From Bryobacterales bacterium (GTDB lineage Bacteria; Acidobacteriota; Terriglobia; Bryobacterales; UBA6623), in assembly GCA_028819255.1 (NCBI GenBank), contig JAPPMB010000037.1, positions 1 through 64,000 of the forward strand: 64,000 nt of DNA, in the 5' to 3' direction. A program made the position numbers and the translations under genes. Below, piece by piece: positions 26,498 through 35,678 of this stretch (positions are counted from its first letter, which is position 1; every line of letters begins with the position of its first letter). The notes beneath the pieces are model-generated. The model ran no database searches and was not told where the DNA came from. It was given only the letters and a program-made list of their open reading frames with translations.

Positions 26498-28722
26498 GTG
26501 CGCACTCGTCCCACTTGCTCTCGGCGGCTCGCCGAGGCATCGGATCCGTCGATCTGCCTCCAGAGATGAAGGACTCCGCCTGCGCCAGTCTCGAGGCGTG
26601 GCTGGCCGAAAACAAGTTTGCCGGGCTGGTGTCGCCTGACGACTACAGACCGATCCTCGAATGGATGGTCGAAGCCCAGGAATTCGACCTGCTGGCGGAC
26701 AGCTTTTACCAGACGATTCCTTTCGGCACCGGAGGGCGGCGAGGACCAGTCGGCATCGGACCGAACCGAATCAATCCCTACACGATCGCCTCGTCCGTCC
26801 AAGGCCACATCGAGTACCTGTGGAGGCGTTTCCCTAGAGCCAGCAGCCTAAAGGTCGTCATCGCCTACGATGTCCGCCGATTCCACAATCTCAGGAGGAT
26901 CTACCCGCCCGGGGTCCCGAACCCGCTGCTGGGACTGAGCTCTCAGGACCTGGCTCGCATCGCGGCTTCGGTATACGCCGCTGCCGGCGTTACGGTCGTC
27001 ACTTTGCCCGCGTCGAGCGGCGACTACATTTCCACGCCGGAACTGTCGTTCCTGATCCGGAGGCTGATAGCCCACGGCGGCGTCAATGTCAGCGCCTCCC
27101 ACAACCATCCTGACGACAACGGGAGCAAGTTCTACAACAGCGAGGGAGGCCAGGAGATCCCCCCCGACGACGAGGAACTCGCAGCGATCGTGGAACAGGT
27201 CCGCGAGATCCGCGTCGCAGGCGAGAGAGAAGTCTCGGCGTCCGGGCTGGTCGTCGATGTCCCTGCCGAGGCAAGGCAGGCGTTCATCGACATGAATCTG
27301 AGGCTGCCCGTCACCAAGGGGGCCGCCACGGGCAAGTTCGCGTTCACCAGCCTGCATGGTGCCGGAATCAACACTGTGGGCCGGTGCCTGGAAGAAATGG
27401 GCTATCGGCGGGAAAGCCGGCTGTTCTACGTCGAGGAGCAGTGCGAGTACCGCAGCGACTTCCGGCACGTGACGTTCCGAAGCCCCAACCCGGAGGTCCC
27501 GGAGACGCTGGCGATGGGCATCGAGCTGGCGCAAGAGACCGGTGCTGACCTGCTGCTCGCAACCGACCCGGACGCTGACCGGCTGGGCGGTGCCGCGCGC
27601 GACGGCGACACCTTCGCGTTCCTGACGGGCAACGAGCTCGCATGCATGCTGACCCGATACCGCCTGGAGTCGCTGGACGCGGCCGGGCGGCTGCCGGAAC
27701 AGCCACTGGGAATCAAGACCGAGGTGACCACCGACCTGGTCCGCAAGCTGATCGAGTCAAGAAACGGAGTGGTGGTCGGCGACCTGCTGGTGGGCTTCAA
27801 GTACATTGCCGCAGTGCTTGGCTCCCTGGAGAGGACCGGAGAATTCGGGGACGTTTCCGCAACCCTGGACGACTTCATTGTTGCCGCCGAGGAGAGCCAC
27901 GGCTTCATGCTGACCCCGGAGGTTCGCGACAAGGACGCCGCCGGTGCGGCCGTCATCCTGGCGGAACTGACATCGGAAGTGCGCAAGCGAGGCATGTCGG
28001 TCTACGACTATCTCGTCGAGACCTACAAGAGCTACGGCTACCACAGCAACACCGTCCGCTCTACCGTCATGAGCGGAGCCACCGGGTCCGCGAACATCCG
28101 TAAGATCCAAGCACTGCTGCGAAGGGATCCTCCCAAGGCGATCGGCGGGCGGAAGGTCCTTGGAGTCAACGACTACTGGGACGAGTCCCGTCACGGTCCG
28201 TTTCTCTCGGCCACGGACAGGAGCGCAAGAAACCTGATCAGCTTCTCGATCGAGGGTGGGATCAAGGCAACAATCCGGCCTTCGGGGACCGAACCGAAGA
28301 ACAAGGTCTACCTCGAACTCGCCGCCGCTCCACTGGGCTCCGATGCGACGCGCTTGGAATTCGACGCACATCGGCGAGACGTGGATCGTGAGGTCAAGCA
28401 GTTCTCGAACTGCTTCCTGTCGCAGATGCTCTCACTGATCGGCACCAGCGTGCCGGACTACGCGTTCGAGATCTCAGACCTTGTGGCGCTGCCCCACAAG
28501 GTCGATTTCTGCGACAGGTTCCTGCCCGAATTCGAACGGCGGGCAGAGTCGGTGCTCGCCGGCGAGACCGACGACGGCGCGGTCGGCTCATGGGTGGACG
28601 AGACACTGGAGCCGTACGGACCGGACGCAAGGGCCCTGGTGCGCCACGCGTTCGATGCCTACGCCTCCGCAGGCCGGGATCCCGAGAGACTGGAAGTGCA
28701 GAGGCGGATCTTCTCGGGATAG
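26494..28722 (+). CDS. Phosphohexomutase (phosphoglucomutase/phosphomannomutase family), long form
   Basis: The 742-residue alpha-D-phosphohexomutase interconverts hexose 6- and 1-phosphates. All four active-site loops are visible: the phosphoserine loop in NVSASHNHPDDNGSK, the metal loop ATDPDADRLGG, the sugar-binding loop AAEESHGFM and the phosphate loop IRPSGTEPKNK. The family is usually 450-580 residues; here there is an N-terminal helical extension of about 60 residues and a C-terminal tail of about 120 residues after the phosphate loop (from roughly 630) with no recognised domain. It overlaps the nucleotidyltransferase by four bases, so the pair forms a two-step activated-sugar pathway. 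It is the last gene before tRNA-Ser and the accessory stretch. Confidence 0.9.
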   Translation: MSAHSSHLLSAARRGIGSVDLPPEMKDSACASLEAWLAENKFAGLVSPDDYRPILEWMVEAQEFDLLADSFYQTIPFGTGGRRGPVGIGPNRINPYTIASSVQGHIEYLWRRFPRASSLKVVIAYDVRRFHNLRRIYPPGVPNPLLGLSSQDLARIAASVYAAAGVTVVTLPASSGDYISTPELSFLIRRLIAHGGVNVSASHNHPDDNGSKFYNSEGGQEIPPDDEELAAIVEQVREIRVAGEREVSASGLVVDVPAEARQAFIDMNLRLPVTKGAATGKFAFTSLHGAGINTVGRCLEEMGYRRESRLFYVEEQCEYRSDFRHVTFRSPNPEVPETLAMGIELAQETGADLLLATDPDADRLGGAARDGDTFAFLTGNELACMLTRYRLESLDAAGRLPEQPLGIKTEVTTDLVRKLIESRNGVVVGDLLVGFKYIAAVLGSLERTGEFGDVSATLDDFIVAAEESHGFMLTPEVRDKDAAGAAVILAELTSEVRKRGMSVYDYLVETYKSYGYHSNTVRSTVMSGATGSANIRKIQALLRRDPPKAIGGRKVLGVNDYWDESRHGPFLSATDRSARNLISFSIEGGIKATIRPSGTEPKNKVYLELAAAPLGSDATRLEFDAHRRDVDREVKQFSNCFLSQMLSLIGTSVPDYAFEISDLVALPHKVDFCDRFLPEFERRAESVLAGETDDGAVGSWVDETLEPYGPDARALVRHAFDAYASAGRDPERLEVQRRIFSG

Positions 28723-28845
28723 GCAGGTGTTCCTGGGCCATGGAGCGGAGTGCGGTCCTGACACCTGTTGGTCGTGGCTGCTTCGCCCGTTCTCCTAGCC
28801 TACAATGAAGGTGGCTGACGCTCGCCAAGAAAGCCGTGCGCTCGC

Positions 28846-28935
28846 GGAGAGGTGGCCGAGCGGCTTAAGGCGCACGCTTGGAAAGCGTGTTTAGGGGAAA
28901 CTCTAACGAGGGTTCGAATCCCTCCCTCTCCGCCA
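28846..28935 (+). tRNA. tRNA-Ser(GGA)
   Basis: A complete class II tRNA of 90 bases. The acceptor stem GGAGAGG pairs with CCTCTCC, followed by G73 and an encoded CCA (28933-28935). The anticodon stem CACGC/GCGTG encloses loop TTGGAAA with anticodon GGA at 28880-28882, reading UCC and UCU. The long variable arm expected of tRNA-Ser is present, and the T-loop carries GGTTCGAATCC. A TACAAT at 28801-28806 is a plausible -10 box. Confidence 0.97.
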
Positions 28936-29987
28936 GACCGCCAGCAGAAGTGTAGCTATTTCAACTATTTGTGAGCGAGAGGTACCGGTACGTCCCACCG
29001 TTGGGCCCATAGGGGTGAAGGTTTTCTTCCAGATCCTGCGACTTCAGAACTTGACGTCGAGGAATCTGAAGCGACGACGTTCCTGTCGGCGGTGTTGCTC
29101 GTAGAGTCCTTGGCCCGCATTGTTGAGGGGGGCTCATCTGGGAGAGTGGAACTCCGGTCTTTCACGAGCGCCAACGGGAAAGCCTCGGCGAACACGGTGG
29201 GCGCAGCCTTGACCGTCCACAAGAGCGTGGGCCTGAAGGTCCGCCTCCACTTGCTTCGGCTCCGACGGTCGCCGCGACCGTCGCCCGCGGGCACTAGAAG
29301 ACTGAGGTCGGCGCAGCGACTCGGCGAGATCTCCCCAAGTCGCGTCCACGGCAAGTGACCAGCCGCTCGCTCGGGACGGGGAGCTGAATCTCCTCGACTT
29401 CGCGTTGATCACCACCGAGCGGCCGTGCGTTGCGCTTGTGGTCCTGGAGCGGGCATCTGGACTGCCGGGTCGGTTCCGAGCTCGGATGTTTCCCGGTATC
29501 CGAGGGGAGATGGTCGGGAAGGCGATGTTCCGGCGGTTGCTGAAGATCAATTACAGCCCGCACGGGTCCCAGAATTTCGTTCCGGTCGTGGCGCTCCGAC
29601 GAGGGCGTCGACGGGGCGCTGGCGAAGCAGGCCCTGGCTCACGTGGTCGGCGGTCAGGTTGAGCAGTGCTGCGCTCGCAACGACGTGCTGGTGTGTCGGC
29701 GGGGAGGTCATGGAGGCGTGGGGCGCGTTCCTGATCGGGTAGCGGACAGCCCAGATTCGGCACGGCACCGGCAGCGCTCATACGTCTGAGAGTCTGTCGG
29801 CTGCCCCGCGTCGGCCGCCAGTTCCGGTCACCGCGGTCCGTCTGGCCCGTGAGCCTTCCAGCAGGGATCAACTGACGTGGGCGTCCAGCCGGAGCATTGA
29901 ACGGGCACGGCGGGCTGCTAGCGACTGGTGCGCCCAACCGTGACAGTGATGGATCGAACTGCGAATGCCAGGCGCGGGGTGAGACGC
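28936..29987 (+). other. 1-kb low-coding stretch after tRNA-Ser
   Basis: I find no gene I can support. Short frames on both strands (for example about 29011-29358 and 29390-29662 on the plus strand) have coding-like composition but no recognisable domain, no clear ribosome-binding sites and mutual overlap; they may be remnants of decayed genes. No transposase, integrase or copy of the tRNA 3' end was found. Together with the toxin-antitoxin genes that follow, this looks like an old accessory insertion beside a tRNA. Confidence 0.4.
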
Positions 29988-30236
29988 CTAGAGCGGGTCG
30001 GCTTCGGTCTTCGTCCGCCTCGGATCGGTGCGCTGCAGTTCGGAGTCCCTGATCTGGGCGAGCTTCATCAGGTGGCGCTGAAGGCCTCGCTTCAGTGTGC
30101 CCCGATGGACAGGGACTGAGACACGTAACGCGATTCCAGTCTTGACGAAAATGTGATGGTTGCCGCGGATTCGCTTCAACTGCGATCCACGCGATTCGAG
30201 CAGCAACCAGAACCGCTTGCCGGTGAGGGCCTTCAC
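29988..30236 (-). CDS. hicA: HicA-type toxin (mRNA interferase, YcfA/HicA family)
   Basis: The 82-residue HicA-family protein is a small double-stranded-RNA-binding-fold toxin that cleaves mRNA. Family landmarks are the LTGKRFWLLLESRGSQ helix, the catalytic-histidine strand IRGNHHIFVK and VSVPVHRGTLKRGLQRHLMK. The family usually shows GSHH where this protein has GNHH; the catalytic His is retained. The C-terminus after LAQIRDSEL carries about 15 extra polar residues. The ATG lies in a four-base overlap with the end of the antitoxin gene upstream, so the pair is co-translated in the order antitoxin-toxin. Confidence 0.85.
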   Translation of the reverse strand: MKALTGKRFWLLLESRGSQLKRIRGNHHIFVKTGIALRVSVPVHRGTLKRGLQRHLMKLAQIRDSELQRTDPRRTKTEADPL

Positions 30237-30436
30237 ACGGCGATTTCAATCACCCGGCCCCTGTCCGAAACGGGGACTTCGGCGATTTCCACGGCGAGGC
30301 AGCCCTCGACCGCTTCGTAGAGATTGTTGAGCAGCTCCTCGAAGGAGTCTCCCTGGGTGGCGCACTCCGGGATCGACGGTACTTCCGCCCAGTAGCCACC
30401 CTCTTCCGCCTCATGAATCACGACTTGTATCTTCAT
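30233..30436 (-). CDS. hicB: HicB-type antitoxin
   Basis: The 67-residue HicB-family antitoxin has the partial RNase H-like fold strand pattern KIQVVIHEAEEGGYWAEVP, then IPECATQGDSFEELLNNLYEAVEGCL and a closing strand GRVIEIAV. No DNA-binding domain follows the core, so this is a short HicB. I chose the ATG at 30436; an in-frame start 13 codons earlier adds sequence unlike the family. It precedes and overlaps the toxin gene. Autoregulation is usual for such pairs, and the palindrome at 30561-30596 lies 125 bases upstream, though a link is unproven. Confidence 0.85.
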   Translation of the reverse strand: MKIQVVIHEAEEGGYWAEVPSIPECATQGDSFEELLNNLYEAVEGCLAVEIAEVPVSDRGRVIEIAV

Positions 30437-31004
30437 CGCCTTGGTTCCCGCACTTCGTTGTAACGTAGCATTCACTGCCGTGCTGGAAGACCAAGACTAG
30501 CAAGGGCGGTCGCCGAAGCCGGCTGGAGTGGGAAGTCAGCAGACCCACGCGCTACGCTCGCTTCCCTCGCTCCGCCCGGCGGGCTAGCGAGGGAGGGTCG
30601 GCGGTGGTCCGAGATCGAACGGCCTTCAACCATCTGGCGAGCGGGCTATCGTCGCGTTCGGGGGAATTGGACCGGCTTCCGAACTTGAGCGTTTCGAGCC
30701 GAAACGACGGGCAGTCCAGCGAAGTCGACACCGGTGCGGCCACTCCTCCTGGCGTCAGGAACATCGAGGTCAAGCACGGGAATTCCGTGTGGGCCAAGCT
30801 TCAACGGCAGAAGGAGGAACGCGAGAACGGGAAAGTCACTAATATGGCGCAGAGAATCCGAATAACCACAATCTGCTCGATGCCGGCTCTGTGCGTGCGC
30901 TCATCCCACCCTGGGCGGGCATCGCCATGTCCCGGTCTCAGCGGGACCGCCACGAACTCCGGGAAGGCGCACGGCCGCCGCGCCGCCCTGAGCCCGAGAA
31001 CCGG
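30437..31004 (-). other. Gap between the TonB receptor and hicBA
   Basis: No supported gene. The stretch contains the large palindrome described separately at 30561-30596. Short overlapping frames on both strands have no recognisable domains. Both flanking genes run leftwards, so it holds the 3' end of the receptor transcript and the promoter region of hicBA. Confidence 0.35.
30561..30596. repeat. 36-bp hairpin-forming palindrome
   Basis: CTTCCCTCGCT (30561-30571) pairs with AGCGAGGGAGG (30586-30596), with one G-T pair in an otherwise complete 11-bp stem. A second, inner palindrome CCGCC-C-GGCGG (30572-30582) lies inside it. There is no T-run on either side. It could be a Rho-independent-like processing hairpin for the receptor mRNA, a protein-binding site, or a REP-like element; no second copy was noticed in the window. 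Confidence 0.55.
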
Positions 31005-33863
31005 CTAGAAGCGCACGGAAAGGCGTGCGTAGTAGAAGCCGCCGTTGAACCCGAATGGCGCCGCTCTGCGCGACAACACAAAGACTCCAGGGGATTCGAT
31101 GATGACCCTGCCGCTCGAATCCTCGAGCCGCCCGTTTCGCGTCTGGCCCACATGGTTCTGGTCCGGAACGGTGTTCAGGAGGTTCTGGGCGCCGACTGTC
31201 AGTTCGGTGTGCTTGAAGACCCTGAATCCCACATGCACGTCGGTGACCACCTTGCCGCAGAACTGCTGGCGCGACCCGCCGATCGGACTCTCGGAGAAGC
31301 CCGACGCTCCGCATGGCCTCTCACCGAGACTTCCGCCTTCCTGCACCCAGTAGCTGCCGAAGTAGCGCAGCGCGCCGCCGACCTTGAACGGACCGAGGCT
31401 GTAGTCCGCCATGCCCTGGACGCGGGTGTTGGGCTGCCATTCGGTGAGGATTGAGCGATCCTGACCGCCGAAGATCGTGTCCTCGAGGCCCGCCAGCAGC
31501 GTCGGGGCGTCGACTCCGCCGACCAGTTCCGTGTTCACAAGCATGCCGGAAACGCCAAAGTCGAGTACGGACCCGTTTCGCCAGGTGTGCAGGCTGCTGA
31601 AGGAAAACTCGAGTCCCGAGGTGACTGTCTCCGCAGCGTTGGTGAAGAATTGAGCAGCCGTGGCGTTGACGGCATCCAGGCCTGCGATTGCTTCCGGGAC
31701 TCCCGCGAGCTTGGAGGCGGTGAAGGAGCCGCTGATCACGATGCGGTCCTGCACGCTGACCCGGAATGCGTCGACCGTCAGTGAGGTCGTCGGGCTGATG
31801 CGGGCGACGGCGCCGCCGCTGAAGTTGACGGACCGCTCCTGCTTGAGGTCCGGGATGCCCAGGGCCTTGGCGACCGAGCTGTTGTTGGGGTAGGTTCCGC
31901 GCTCCTGGGAGACGGTTTCGCCCGCCGCGTTCGTCACGAACTGAGTGCTCACGTTCGTGAAGTGAAGCTGGTGCAGCGAGGGCGCCCGGAAGCCTGTGTT
32001 GACGCTTCCCCGCAGGGCGAACACCGGGTTGAAGTCGTAGCGAACCGACAGCTTCCCGGTGAGCGAGGCGCCGAAGTCGCTGTAGCGCTCCAGGCGGCCG
32101 GCCATTCCGACCTTGAGTCCGCTCTCGAACGCGAATTCGACATCCCCGTAGGCTCCGATGTTCGTCCGGCCCTCGTTGACGTTCCTCTGGAAGCCCGGGA
32201 AGACCTGGATGCCCGCAGGCGCCGAGACGCACATGGACTTGTCCTCGACTTTCGGATCGTCCTTGCAGTTCAAGTACGAGAACGGCTCTCCGGCCCGGAT
32301 GCCGTATCGGTCCCGGCGGAACTCGGTGCCGAATGCGAAGTTTGTGGTCCGGCCGTCGCCTTCGAACTCGCGCGAGACGTCGAAGTTGAACGCGGTCTGA
32401 TCGAACCTCGGGCCCCCGGAGTCGGCCTGTCTTGGGCTGGCGATTCCATAGGTGGCGTTATTGGAATTCGTGATCAGAAAGTCGAATGTGTTGCGCCCGT
32501 GGCTCATGCTCAGGTCCAGATTCCAGCCTGTGACTGATGTGTAGTCGATTCCGGTCACGAACGACAGGTCGGAGACCTCGGTGTTGATCTCCGGGAGGAA
32601 TCCGTCGGGATAGAATTCCAAGACGGTGTTGCTGACGTTGGCGCGGCGATAGAAGCCGGTGCTCTGGTTGTCTCGGTGCGTCCAGCCGCCGAATGTGTAG
32701 AAGCTGGCCCGCTTGCCGAGCGGAACCCCGGCGTTGTAGTACATGCTGTACTGCTCGCTGTCTGCATCGCCGGTCCGGAAGTTCTTTCGATTGAAGCCGT
32801 ACTCGCGCGGGTCGAAGCATCTTCCGGGCGTCCCCGCGCCCGGGTTCCCGCTGCCCACGCCGATTGCGTAGGGCGCATCAAGCGCGCAGTCCACCAATGG
32901 GTACTGAGTCCTCGCGCTCCAGCCCGCTCGATTAGTGCGGTCACGGTCGCGGGACTCGAAGGTGAGGTTGAGGAACCCGCCGCTGTCCGACCCCCATCCC
33001 CCGTGCATGCTGTGCATCAGTGCGTCGCCGTCGCCTGCATAGGTCTGTCCCCAGGCGGTGTCCATCGTGAAGCCGGGGCTGTCCTTGAGCACGACGTTGA
33101 TCACGCCGGCGATCGCGTCGGATCCGTACTGGGCCGCCGCGCCGTCACGAAGCACCTCGATGCGCTCGACAGCCGCGATCGGAATGGCGTTCATGTCGGT
33201 GCCGGCGGTGCCTCGGCCAACCGAGGTGTTGACGTGGAGCAGCGCGCTGTTGTGCCGTCGTTTGCCGTTGACCAGCACCAGCGTCTGGTCAGGGCCAAGA
33301 CCCCGAAGAGTCGCGGGGCGGAGCGCATCCGTTCCGTCACTGATCGTCGAACTGGAGAAGTTGAACGAGGGCGCTTGCATCTGCAGTGCGCGACCTGTCT
33401 CCAGCTGCCCCGTGCTCCGCAGCCGCTCGCCCAGCACCAGTTCGACCGGAACCGAGGACTCGAGCGGCTGCACGCCTGTGGAGCGCGTGCCGACGTTGGC
33501 TTCCACGTCAATCACCTCGCTCACAACTTGCAGCTGGAGCTTGATGGTGACCGATCCCTCGGATTCCGTCACTTCCCGTACGGCGGCAGCAAAGTCGGGT
33601 GCGATCACGACGACCGAATGCGGGCCGTCACCGAGGCCGGAAAAAATGGCGACGCCGCTGTCGTCGGTGGGCACCTCCACATCCCCGATCGCCACGGTTG
33701 CATTGGTGACGGCATCTGAGAACGGATCGACGACGGTGACACTCAGGGTCTGGCCGGAGACCAGAGGGGCGCACAGCAGTCCCGCGAGACATGCTTTCGC
33801 CAGGACGAACAGACCGGCTCGCCGAAACTTGAGCTGGACCTCTTGGAAGGGTTGATTCCGCAT
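31005..33863 (-). CDS. TonB-dependent outer-membrane receptor with N-terminal carboxypeptidase-regulatory-like domain
   Basis: The 952-residue TonB-dependent receptor has a signal peptide (hydrophobic LFVLAKACLAGLLCAPL) and a carboxypeptidase-regulatory-like Ig domain (about 40-110). The plug domain carries ATLRGLGPDQTLVLVNGKRRHN and VERIEVLRDGAAAQYGSDAIAGVINV. The beta-barrel ends in an aromatic C-terminus (YYARLSVRF) as required for BAM insertion. A strong AAGGAG lies five bases before the ATG. The ligand is unknown. The regulatory-like domain is typical of the large Acidobacteriota/Bacteroidota receptors. No substrate-binding partner or TonB gene is adjacent; its neighbours are toxin-antitoxin genes. 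Confidence 0.92.
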   Translation of the reverse strand: MRNQPFQEVQLKFRRAGLFVLAKACLAGLLCAPLVSGQTLSVTVVDPFSDAVTNATVAIGDVEVPTDDSGVAIFSGLGDGPHSVVVIAPDFAAAVREVTESEGSVTIKLQLQVVSEVIDVEANVGTRSTGVQPLESSVPVELVLGERLRSTGQLETGRALQMQAPSFNFSSSTISDGTDALRPATLRGLGPDQTLVLVNGKRRHNSALLHVNTSVGRGTAGTDMNAIPIAAVERIEVLRDGAAAQYGSDAIAGVINVVLKDSPGFTMDTAWGQTYAGDGDALMHSMHGGWGSDSGGFLNLTFESRDRDRTNRAGWSARTQYPLVDCALDAPYAIGVGSGNPGAGTPGRCFDPREYGFNRKNFRTGDADSEQYSMYYNAGVPLGKRASFYTFGGWTHRDNQSTGFYRRANVSNTVLEFYPDGFLPEINTEVSDLSFVTGIDYTSVTGWNLDLSMSHGRNTFDFLITNSNNATYGIASPRQADSGGPRFDQTAFNFDVSREFEGDGRTTNFAFGTEFRRDRYGIRAGEPFSYLNCKDDPKVEDKSMCVSAPAGIQVFPGFQRNVNEGRTNIGAYGDVEFAFESGLKVGMAGRLERYSDFGASLTGKLSVRYDFNPVFALRGSVNTGFRAPSLHQLHFTNVSTQFVTNAAGETVSQERGTYPNNSSVAKALGIPDLKQERSVNFSGGAVARISPTTSLTVDAFRVSVQDRIVISGSFTASKLAGVPEAIAGLDAVNATAAQFFTNAAETVTSGLEFSFSSLHTWRNGSVLDFGVSGMLVNTELVGGVDAPTLLAGLEDTIFGGQDRSILTEWQPNTRVQGMADYSLGPFKVGGALRYFGSYWVQEGGSLGERPCGASGFSESPIGGSRQQFCGKVVTDVHVGFRVFKHTELTVGAQNLLNTVPDQNHVGQTRNGRLEDSSGRVIIESPGVFVLSRRAAPFGFNGGFYYARLSVRF

Positions 33864-34601
33864 GGTGGCTCCTTGCCTCCCAGCGCGGGCTCAATGGCTG
33901 TCTGGGCGCGGATCGATCCTGATGCGATCCAAGGGGAAACTGGTGAGCGCCCGAACCGCTTGCCGCCGACCCTCAGCCCGACGCGCTTCGGAGACTAGGT
34001 CAAACATTTTCTCATGGTTTTGGAGAAAGTTCCGACGTTTCCCCGGGAGCGTGGTGCAAGTTTGCACAGATTGTGTAGGGGCCAAGTCTCGAAACCGCAG
34101 CCGATCTGACCGACCCGGCCTCCGCGACCGGAATGCGGAACGCGTCGCGCACTTCGCTGACAGCAGGTGCTCTTTCCGCGAGAGAGCCTGGCACTCCCTT
34201 CGTGTGCCCGTGAGATCGTCAAACCGACTGGACCGCGAACCTCAAAGACGGCCGCGCGGGCCTGTCCTGCGGGTGAGGTCGGGGGTACTGGCGTTCCGCG
34301 CCTCCCGTCCCGGAAGGACGGTCCCACGAGGATCGGCCGAACCATCAGTCAGAGGAGCGGGTTCCGCACGTTGGAAAGGGTGGTGTGGCGAGGCGCCGCC
34401 TGGGAAAGAGCGACAGAGGGCGGCACTGCGTTGGGCTGACACAGAATTGAATACCGAATGGCATGGTGCCGTGGGGTCCGGGCATCGCACCCTTGGACCT
34501 CTCGGAAACCGGGACGCCAACGGTCGCTAATTGACGTTTCCTGGGGGACCGGTTTGGGAGCCCATAGCACCGAGGTGGATACGGGTGACACCCTTCGCCG
34601 G
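33864..34601 (+). other. Non-coding stretch between the TonB receptor and the broken vapC
   Basis: No gene can be supported. It holds the receptor's ribosome-binding site (AAGGAG on the minus strand) and, around 34000-34030, a less GC-rich patch that may include its promoter. Longer frames across 33862-34530 are arginine-rich, lack domains and look like shadow translation of non-coding DNA. Confidence 0.35.
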
Positions 34602-34969
34602 TCATTCCGTATCGACGCGCAACAGCGTGTGTCGAGCAAGCGCATCGGAGTCGCAGTGCAGAACCGGCAGGTCGGCCCGGATGCCTTGGGATCCGATGAG
34701 ACGGTCGATGAGAACGCGAACGGTTTCGCCCCGACAGCGGCGCTGCCGCCTGGCCGAAGTCACCGGGCTGCATGGGAACGAGCGTGGCCCGCGCGAGGAG
34801 TCGTCGAATGTTCGCGCCTGCGCTGCTCGTCCCGGGCTCCAGCCAGCAGTTCCATACGAACCACATCGCACGTCGCGAGGTCGCCGCTGAGCGGCTCTCC
34901 GACTCAAGGGCAGACCGGAGATCCCGTGTTGCGGAGATACGCGACCCAGGCGGACGCGTCAACGGGCAT
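34602..34969 (-). pseudogene. vapC: vapC toxin pseudogene (PIN-domain ribonuclease, several frameshifts)
   Basis: Reading leftwards from an ATG at 34969, pieces of a VapC PIN-domain toxin appear in turn in different frames. They are MPVDASAWVAYLRNTGSPVC (family 'VDTSVWI.YLR'), then GDLATCDVVRMELLAGARDE, then RRLLARATLVPMQPGDF, then the closing IRADLPVLHCDSDALARHT. Their order and spacing match a normal VapC of about 125 residues, so at least three indels have broken one gene; no full-length product is possible. The usual first catalytic Asp is still present. The start overlaps the end of vapB by 11 bases, as in an intact vapBC operon. Confidence 0.72.
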
Positions 34970-35180
34970 CTTTGCGCCCCCGCATCTCATCGAGGTTGCC
35001 TTCCCAGCCGGCTCCGCGCATCCGGCGAGCTTCCTCGAGGCTGAGCGGCTCCGATGCGAGCGACCGAAGCGCGAAATTGACGGCTTCCCGCTTGGTCGCC
35101 AAGCGGTAGCACCTCGTGGCCTCCGCGCGGGCCTCGCCGTCAATGTCCACGTTCGTGCGTGTCCATACACCAAGAATACG
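34959..35180 (-). CDS. vapB: VapB-type antitoxin, partner gene broken
   Basis: The 73-residue VapB-family antitoxin has an N-terminal strand and ribbon-helix-helix-like segment (TRTNVDIDGEARAEA, then LATKREAVNFALRSL). The C-terminal toxin-wrapping tail is WEGNLDEMRG, a very typical ending for VapB antitoxins. I chose ATG 35180, which places the 'RTNxDID' strand near the N-terminus. The frame is intact while the overlapping vapC is frameshifted, so this antitoxin is probably an orphan, kept for crosstalk or simply not yet decayed. Confidence 0.72.
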   Translation of the reverse strand, partial: RILGVWTRTNVDIDGEARAEATRCYRLATKREAVNFALRSLASEPLSLEEARRMRGAGWEGNLDEMRGRKDAR

Positions 35181-35678
35181 CATGGGGAAGATCTGCGGAT
35201 CCCTGGTCGGCAACAGGGCAGCAAAACGCCGACGACTTGCTTGCCGCGCTCCTCCCGGTCACTGCGGGTCACGACACGCATGTCGCCTGTGGCGTGATCG
35301 ACCAGCGTCGCGGCCTCCTGGTGTTCTCCCTTGCGGGCCGGCCGGTGCGCCGCGCGCGGACACACCAGGGGATGGGTCCGGCGCAGGATCGCGCGACCCA
35401 ACAAGGCCGGGCTGGTCCGTTCTTCCACCCGCTGCAACGGGATATCCGAGGGTGTCGCACCTCGCCGATCGCACTCGTCCCAGCGGCAATCCAGAGCCTG
35501 TCGCTCGGCTTGTCTCCAGGTCTTGCAGCACGCTTCCGAATCCCCGACCGCGATCTCGCCCGCCAGTGAACCGGGAAGGGCCCTCAGGAATGAAGTTGCA
35601 GTTGAGCGCCGCCAAACGGCCCCGAACGCCTTCCCTTGAGTGCTCCGGCCCGCCGTCCGCCGGACAGGCTGCGGCTGG
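35181..35678 (+). other. 498-base stretch without a supported gene
   Basis: Open frames exist on both strands (for example 35159-35569 plus and 35259-35615 minus) but overlap one another and show no domain or convincing start. The vapB promoter should lie at the left end and the 3' end of the heavy-metal-binding-domain gene at the right. Confidence 0.3.

Noticed and set aside
33862-34530. 222-codon plus-strand frame upstream of the TonB receptor
   Set aside because: It is arginine-rich, without domains, and overlaps the receptor's ribosome-binding region; it reads as non-coding DNA.
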